NCBI GenBank assembly: GCA_017984835.1 | Contig: JAGNYR010000001.1 | Coordinates: 10,978-48,002, forward strand | Length of the DNA: 37,025 bases | From: Flavobacterium sp. | GTDB taxonomy: Bacteria; Bacteroidota; Bacteroidia; Flavobacteriales; Flavobacteriaceae | Reading direction: 5' to 3' | In this document: positions 32,370 through 37,025 of the stretch, one piece after another | Layout of the letters: every line of letters begins with the position of its first letter | How positions within the stretch are numbered: position 1 is the stretch's first letter | Program-made: the position numbers and the translations under genes | Notes under the pieces: model-generated | The model's input: only the letters and a program-made list of their open reading frames with translations | Database searches by the model: none | What the model was told of the DNA's origin: nothing

Positions 32370-32799
32370 ATTTCTTTTTTTGCTTTCCGTTGTTGAATTT
32401 CACTTTTTCAACGACTTGTATTTTTGTTGACCTCTGATCTTTCGAATTAAAGGGTTTCTTTTTCGGAGCTATTTTTGGTTTTTGTTCTCCTCGATTTTCA
32501 TCGAATGATTTAGGGGTAGCTACAAAAGGTTTGATTTCCGCTTTGTTTTTTTTCAGTACCTCCATCGGATTTTTTGGGTTTTCTTTCGTTCCTCTCAGAT
32601 AAATAACCAAGCCATTTAAAAAATTTCTCAGAATTTGATCTCCACATGGCATGAAGTCCGCATGGTCTTCCGATCTAAAAATATTCCCAATTTCACCTTT
32701 TGAAACTCTAAAATCAACCAATTCACAAATTTCAATAATTTGGTCATCACGAAGTTGAAGTGCTACACGTAGTTTTTTAAAGATATCATTGTTATTCAT
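32368..32799 (-). CDS. DUF1456 family protein with lysine-rich tail
   Basis: 143 residues from the ATG at 32799 (MNNNDIFKKLRVALQL); a frame extension to 32838 is less likely. It has one DUF1456 repeat (about 1-68: NNDIFKKLRVALQLRDD, VDFRVSKGEIGNIFR, CGDQILRNFLNGL) that matches the second half of E. coli YehS, which carries two. After it comes a long basic low-complexity tail rich in Lys and Pro (ending NNGKQKKK), suggesting nucleic-acid or ribosome contact. Function unknown. A TACCTTTG on the minus strand at about 32839-32846 may be its -7 box. Confidence 0.8.
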   Translation of the reverse strand: MNNNDIFKKLRVALQLRDDQIIEICELVDFRVSKGEIGNIFRSEDHADFMPCGDQILRNFLNGLVIYLRGTKENPKNPMEVLKKNKAEIKPFVATPKSFDENRGEQKPKIAPKKKPFNSKDQRSTKIQVVEKVKFNNGKQKKK

Positions 32800-32879
32800 A
32801 ATTGTCGTTTTTGAGTAGTATAAATTGGGTGCCGTCAAAGGTACGCTTTTTGATAAATAAAATGGACCTTTGAAAGAGA

Positions 32880-32908
32880 TTGTAAATCAATTTATTTTTT
32901 TAAGTTTG
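32880..32908 (+). promoter_or_regulatory. Promoter of the TerB-like gene
   Basis: TTG (32880-32882), an 18-bp spacer and TAAGTTTG (32901-32908), 16 bp before the start codon. Confidence 0.55.
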
Positions 32909-32924
32909 AAAAAAAAACGATTCG

Positions 32925-33326
32925 ATGCAAAGCACAAATGAAAAATTAAGTTTATTAGCCGATATGATTGCCTTTGCAATAGTTGATGGAAAACTTCACG
33001 ATAGAGAATATCAATTTATTACGTTGGTAGCTCAAGAGCTCCAAATTGATAAGGAAATACTGAATCAATTATTTCATCAGGAGCATGCCACAGAAGTCGT
33101 AAAAAATGAATTTGAACGCATTCAGCATTTTTACAGGTTGGCTTTATTGATGTTTTGCGACGGTGTTTTGCACGAGCGTGAGCAGATTAAAATCAATGAA
33201 ATGGGATTGTTTATGGGGCTCAGTCCATTTGCAATAAAACGTGTGCTCAAAGCAATGAAAGAATCGCCTTCACATATGGTTTCGCCTCAATTCTTATTAG
33301 ACGTTTTCAATGAGCAACTGAATTAA
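32925..33326 (+). CDS. TerB-like (tellurite-resistance family) small protein
   Basis: 133 residues, all helical, no signal. It contains the paired acidic motif of TerB-like proteins: AIVDGKLHDREYQF (about 18-31) and MFCDGVLHEREQIK (about 75-88). Homologues beside uvrB in flavobacteria are sometimes annotated only by their neighbour; no repair function can be claimed. It converges on uvrB with 2 bp between the stops. Confidence 0.75.
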   Translation: MQSTNEKLSLLADMIAFAIVDGKLHDREYQFITLVAQELQIDKEILNQLFHQEHATEVVKNEFERIQHFYRLALLMFCDGVLHEREQIKINEMGLFMGLSPFAIKRVLKAMKESPSHMVSPQFLLDVFNEQLN

Positions 33327-33328
33327 TA

Positions 33329-35326
33329 TTACAGTTTACTTAATTGATCTTGCCATTTTTTAATTGCATCTCGATGTTTTGCCGCTTCCATAAAGTCAAG
33401 GTCTTTGGCTGCTTTTTCCATTGATTTTCGGTGGTCTCTAATTCGTTTTTCAAGTTCCGATTTTGAGGCATACTCACTTTCTGATTCAGCCACTTGGAGC
33501 GGGTAGGTGCCCAATTCGTAGTCAACCAATTTGTTTTTTGTAAAAGCACTTTCGATCTTTTTGTTCAATGCCATCGGAACCACCTGGTGCTCGGTATTAA
33601 AATTGATTTGTTTGGCTCTTCGATAATTGGTTTCGTCAATCGTTTTTTGCATGCTAGCCGTAATTTTATCGGCATACATAATTGCTTTACCATTCAAATT
33701 TCTTGCAGCACGACCTATGGTTTGTGTAAGGGATCGGTGGCTTCTTAGAAATCCTTCTTTGTCTGCATCCAAAATGGCAACCAGCGAAACTTCGGGTAAA
33801 TCCAAACCTTCACGCAATAAATTCACGCCAATCAATACGTCAAACAATCCTTTTCGTAAGTCTTGCATGATTTCAATTCGTTCCAATGTGTCGACTTCAG
33901 AATGGATGTAACGGCATCGAATGGCTACTTTGGTTAAATATTTTGCCAGTTCTTCTGCCATTCTTTTGGTCAAGGTGGTAACCAATACTCTCTCGTCAAT
34001 TTCTGCTCGTTGTTGAATTTCTTCAATCAGATCATCAATTTGATTCAAGCTAGGTCTTATTTCAATGATGGGATCAAGTAGCCCAGTGGGACGAATCACT
34101 TGCTCTACGACAACCCCTTCTGTTTTTTGTAATTCATAATCGGCAGGTGTGGCCGAAACATAGATGACTTGATTTTGCATGGTTTCAAATTCCTCAAATT
34201 TCAGAGGACGGTTGTCCATGGCGGCAGGCAAACGAAACCCGTATTCTACTAAATTTTCTTTTCTACTTCTGTCGCCACCATACATAGCATGCACTTGCGA
34301 AAGAGTTACGTGACTTTCATCGACAACCATTAAATAATCATTCGGAAAATAATCGAGCAAGCAAAAAGGGCGTGTTCCTGGAGCTCTTCCGTCCAGGTAC
34401 CTAGAATAATTTTCAATTCCCGAACAATAACCCAATTCGCGGATCATTTCGAGGTCAAAATTGGTGCGTTCTTCGAGTCGTTTGGCTTCGAGGTGTTTGC
34501 CTATTTCTTTGAAATAATCGACTTGTTTCACCAAGTCTTGTTGGATTTCCCAGATTGCATTTTGCAATACATCTGGTGAAGTCACAAACATATTTGCAGG
34601 GTATAGAGTAACTTTTTCAAAGCGTTCGATTACCGCGGATGTTTTCAAATCAAAACTTTCAATTTCTTCGATTTCATCACCAAAAAAGTGAATGCGGAAC
34701 CCGCTATCGGCATAACTTGGGTATATTTCAACGATGTCGCCTTTGATTCGGAAGGTACCAGGTAAAAAGTCGGCTTCGGTTCTAGAATACAAACTTTGTA
34801 CGAGGCTGTGTAATAATTTTGTTCTTGAAATTGCTTGATTCTGTTCTAAGGGAATGACGTTTTTTTGAAATTCAACCGGATTTCCAATTCCATACAAGCA
34901 CGATACAGAAGCGACTACCAAAATGTCTCTTCTTCCTGATAGCAGGGATGCTGTGGTGCTGAGACGCATTTTTTCGAGCTCTTCATTGATCGATAAATCT
35001 TTTTCGATGAAAACACCTGTCACCGGCATAAATGCTTCGGGTTGGTAATAATCGTAATAAGAAACGAAGTATTCTACCGCATTGTTTGGAAAAAATTGTT
35101 TGAATTCGGAATAAAGTTGTGCTGCCAAGGTTTTGTTGTGAGCCAAGACCAAAGTCGGACGTTGCACTTCCTGAATGACATTGGCTACTGTAAAGGTTTT
35201 TCCTGATCCAGTTACCCCAAGTAGCGTTTGGAAACGATCTCCATCAATAATGCCTTGTGCCAATTTTTGAATGGCTTGCGGTTGGTCGCCTTTGGGCTGG
35301 TAATCAGAAACAACTTTAAAATCCAT
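33329..35326 (-). CDS. uvrB: UvrB, excinuclease ABC subunit B
   Basis: 665 residues, full length. It is the damage-verifying helicase-like subunit of nucleotide excision repair. Walker A is GVTGSGKT (37-44). The beta-hairpin that inserts between DNA strands is in YYDYYQPEAFMP. Helicase motifs include DESH, TLTKRMAEELAKYL and GVNLLREGLDLPEVS. The C-terminal UVR domain that binds UvrC is present (LEKRIRDHRKSMEKAAKDL). A -7 box (minus-strand TAACTTTG at 35345-35352) lies 18 bp upstream. Confidence 0.97.
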   Translation of the reverse strand: MDFKVVSDYQPKGDQPQAIQKLAQGIIDGDRFQTLLGVTGSGKTFTVANVIQEVQRPTLVLAHNKTLAAQLYSEFKQFFPNNAVEYFVSYYDYYQPEAFMPVTGVFIEKDLSINEELEKMRLSTTASLLSGRRDILVVASVSCLYGIGNPVEFQKNVIPLEQNQAISRTKLLHSLVQSLYSRTEADFLPGTFRIKGDIVEIYPSYADSGFRIHFFGDEIEEIESFDLKTSAVIERFEKVTLYPANMFVTSPDVLQNAIWEIQQDLVKQVDYFKEIGKHLEAKRLEERTNFDLEMIRELGYCSGIENYSRYLDGRAPGTRPFCLLDYFPNDYLMVVDESHVTLSQVHAMYGGDRSRKENLVEYGFRLPAAMDNRPLKFEEFETMQNQVIYVSATPADYELQKTEGVVVEQVIRPTGLLDPIIEIRPSLNQIDDLIEEIQQRAEIDERVLVTTLTKRMAEELAKYLTKVAIRCRYIHSEVDTLERIEIMQDLRKGLFDVLIGVNLLREGLDLPEVSLVAILDADKEGFLRSHRSLTQTIGRAARNLNGKAIMYADKITASMQKTIDETNYRRAKQINFNTEHQVVPMALNKKIESAFTKNKLVDYELGTYPLQVAESESEYASKSELEKRIRDHRKSMEKAAKDLDFMEAAKHRDAIKKWQDQLSKL

Positions 35327-35344
35327 AATTCGTTTTCAGTGGAG

Positions 35345-35352
35345 CAAAGTTA
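35345..35352 (-). promoter_or_regulatory. -7 element of the uvrB promoter
   Basis: The minus strand reads TAACTTTG in the 41-bp gap between rlmF and uvrB. No clear -33 box; no SOS-type palindrome was seen. Confidence 0.5.
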
Positions 35353-35367
35353 CAAAGTAATTTCACC

Positions 35368-36303
35368 TTATTTGAATTTCCACTCTTTTTGTTGCGATTC
35401 AGAGAGGAAGCTCCAAGCCAAGATTCTGCTTTTCTTTTGGCCCTGAGCCATTTCAATTATTTGGGTAGTGGCAACATTCACTTTGCTAAGCACCTTTTCT
35501 AGACTTTTTAGGTGTGTTTGTTTGGATACCAAAGTTGTAAACCAGAGGCATTGCATTGGATATTTTGCACTCTCGTAAATCATTTGGGTAATGAAAGCCA
35601 ACTCACCTCCCTCACACCATAATTCATTGGGAAGTCCTCCAAAGTTTAAGGTTGGAGTTTTGACCGCTGTTTTATTTAAATTATTCACTTTTCTCTTTGT
35701 TCCGAAGGCGGCATCGGAAGCCGACTTATGGAAGGGCGGATTGCAAATAACACATGCAAATCGATCTTCAGAGAGCAGAATGTCTTTGAATATAAAACGA
35801 GCATTTGGTTGTAATTGCAAGCTTATATGATCGGTAAGATGCGGGTTGTTATGGATGATTTTGACGCAATTTTGGAGTGCCTTTTCATCGATGTCCGAAG
35901 CCACGAAGTTCCATCCAAAAAGGGCATTTCCCAACATCGGATAAATGCAATTGGCTCCCACGCCGATATCCAAAACAGACACTGTACTTCCCAGTGGAAT
36001 GATGTTCTGATTGGTTTGGGCTAATAAATCGGATAGGTAATGCAAATAATCGGCTCTACCAGGTATGGGAGGACAGAGATAATCTTTGGGAAGGTCCCAG
36101 CTTTGTATGTTGTAGTAGGATGCAAGCAACGCTTTGTTTACTGCTTTTACCGCATTGGGATCTGAAAAGTCAATGGTTTCAATACCGTGTTCGTTGATGA
36201 AAATATAATCAGCTAGTTCGGCAGTTTGCTTTTTTAACAAATCAAAATCATATCTTGAACGGTGCTGGTTGTTTGGGTGTAAATTGGTTTTTTCGGGTTT
36301 CAT
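35368..36303 (-). CDS. rlmF: 23S rRNA (adenine1618-N6)-methyltransferase RlmF
   Basis: 311 residues. The family start LHPNNQHRSRYDF is clear, followed by the SAM-binding VLDIGVGANCIYP and the catalytic motif CNPPFHKS of N6-adenine methyltransferases. It methylates A1618 of 23S rRNA. It follows thiamine pyrophosphokinase by 10 bp, so the two genes are probably in one transcript. Confidence 0.93.
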   Translation of the reverse strand: MKPEKTNLHPNNQHRSRYDFDLLKKQTAELADYIFINEHGIETIDFSDPNAVKAVNKALLASYYNIQSWDLPKDYLCPPIPGRADYLHYLSDLLAQTNQNIIPLGSTVSVLDIGVGANCIYPMLGNALFGWNFVASDIDEKALQNCVKIIHNNPHLTDHISLQLQPNARFIFKDILLSEDRFACVICNPPFHKSASDAAFGTKRKVNNLNKTAVKTPTLNFGGLPNELWCEGGELAFITQMIYESAKYPMQCLWFTTLVSKQTHLKSLEKVLSKVNVATTQIIEMAQGQKKSRILAWSFLSESQQKEWKFK

Positions 36304-36313
36304 CTTTGTTTCA

Positions 36314-36976
36314 TTAATCGATACATTCCATAAGAAGTAAATCGCCTTCTCGGTGGTTGATGGTTACCAAACCATCGTTGACTACTTCATTGCTACTTCC
36401 TGTTCTATACCCCAATACGAGTGGTTCATCGTTCAGCGGATATTTTAAGTTTTCTGTGGCGATTCCTTCTACTTTTCCAATAGGGATTAAAGAAATAGGA
36501 GTGCCTTTTGTATACCATTTTTTATAGGTATTGGGTAGTAAAAACACCTTTGAATGGTCGTCTAAAATGACAATTTTTAATTGATTACGATAACTAGGCA
36601 ACAGCGTTAAGTTGGTAATGGTATGATCTGCTCTTTTGCCGGTTGCCCAAACCACATTGACTGCTTTGTGTCCTTTTTCGATTAAAAAATCAAATGCTTT
36701 TTCGAGATCAGTTTTGTTTTGATCCGGCGCATGAATGATTTCGATTGGAAATTGTTTTTCCTTGTATTGATGGGCATTGAAATCATCGTCAAAATCACCT
36801 AATAGCACATCTACTTTGATGTTGAGTTCCAACACTCTTTCAATGGCATTGTCTAGCACGACTACTATGGGAGACCATTCCAATAGTTGCCCCAGTAATT
36901 CGTTACTACAAGAAGCACCATTAGCAATGATGAGTGCGGGTTCTTGATCGTCTCTTACAATATGGTGCGATGACAT
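36314..36976 (-). CDS. thiN: Thiamine pyrophosphokinase
   Basis: 220 residues. It makes thiamine diphosphate from thiamine and ATP. Motifs include LLGDFDDDF, APDQNKTDLEKAFDFL and GKRADHTITNLTLL, all family signatures, with a C-terminal beta-sandwich (LVLGYRTGSSNEVVNDGLVTI). It is the first gene of a pair with rlmF. Only 49 bp of upstream sequence is in the window; no TPP riboswitch is seen there. Confidence 0.92.
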   Translation of the reverse strand: MSSHHIVRDDQEPALIIANGASCSNELLGQLLEWSPIVVVLDNAIERVLELNIKVDVLLGDFDDDFNAHQYKEKQFPIEIIHAPDQNKTDLEKAFDFLIEKGHKAVNVVWATGKRADHTITNLTLLPSYRNQLKIVILDDHSKVFLLPNTYKKWYTKGTPISLIPIGKVEGIATENLKYPLNDEPLVLGYRTGSSNEVVNDGLVTINHREGDLLLMECID

Positions 36977-37025
36977 AGCAGGATCATTTAAAAATGTAAA
37001 TATAAATAAAACGAATGGTCTTTGG

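Noticed and set aside
36977..37025. TPP riboswitch in front of thiamine pyrophosphokinase
   Set aside because: The 49 bp available are AT-rich and contain none of the conserved TPP aptamer sequence; anything further upstream lies outside the window.

Overview
The window comes from an AT-rich member of the Bacteroidota, most likely a Flavobacterium-like Flavobacteriaceae. Three things support this. Several genes have the Bacteroidota promoter pattern (TTTG, about 20 bp, TAnnTTTG), and clear Shine-Dalgarno sequences are mostly lacking. The gene set includes a LETM1-like protein, a bacillithiol deacetylase, menaquinone genes, four-helix-bundle genes and many lipoproteins. Placement below family level is inference. 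The region looks like ordinary chromosome: no transposase, integrase, phage genes, CRISPR array or rRNA were found.

Layout. 1-5.8 kb: the end of a membrane protein gene, a structured dispersed repeat, oxyR on the minus strand, then on the plus strand a small secreted or membrane protein, a SulP anion transporter and a beta-carbonic anhydrase (probable bicarbonate uptake and hydration). These are followed on the minus strand by a LETM1-like protein and a lipoprotein Cu/Zn superoxide dismutase. 5.9-12.6 kb: a minus-strand fatty-acid beta-oxidation operon in the order marR, fadN-like, fadA-like, fadE-like, the same gene order as Bacillus fadNAE. Each of the two gaps between the fad genes holds a small four-helix-bundle (S23/IVP family) gene bracketed by its own inverted repeats. 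12.6-14.7 kb: tandem palindromes in front of marR (probable operators), a second copy of the dispersed repeat, and a long-chain acyl-CoA synthetase gene. Together these make a fatty-acid activation and degradation locus.

14.8-24.4 kb: an LtaS-like membrane transferase, purL (large FGAM synthase), a beta-helix surface lipoprotein, then a plus-strand run of a hotdog thioesterase, isochorismate synthase (menaquinone pathway, ATGA overlap) and bshB1. 24.4-29.4 kb: tRNA-His, an lpxD-like acyltransferase, an M28 peptidase lipoprotein, a DUF1801 protein, and a TetR-like/ABC1 (UbiB) kinase pair coupled by a TAATG overlap. 29.5-37 kb: tRNA-Leu(GAG) and two identical tRNA-Lys(UUU) genes, shikimate kinase, a phosphoribosyltransferase, an S4 RNA-binding protein, an FKBP-type lipoprotein with a calcium-binding-like tail, a DUF1456 protein, a TerB-like protein, uvrB, rlmF and thiamine pyrophosphokinase.

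The most unusual feature is the pair of inverted-repeat-bracketed four-helix-bundle cassettes inside the fad operon. They resemble the intervening sequences of some bacterial 23S rRNA genes, which encode the same protein family and are bordered by complementary arms, but here they sit between mRNA genes. Next in interest are the 90-95 bp repeat, which shows compensatory base changes between its two copies, and the twin palindromes at the marR promoter.
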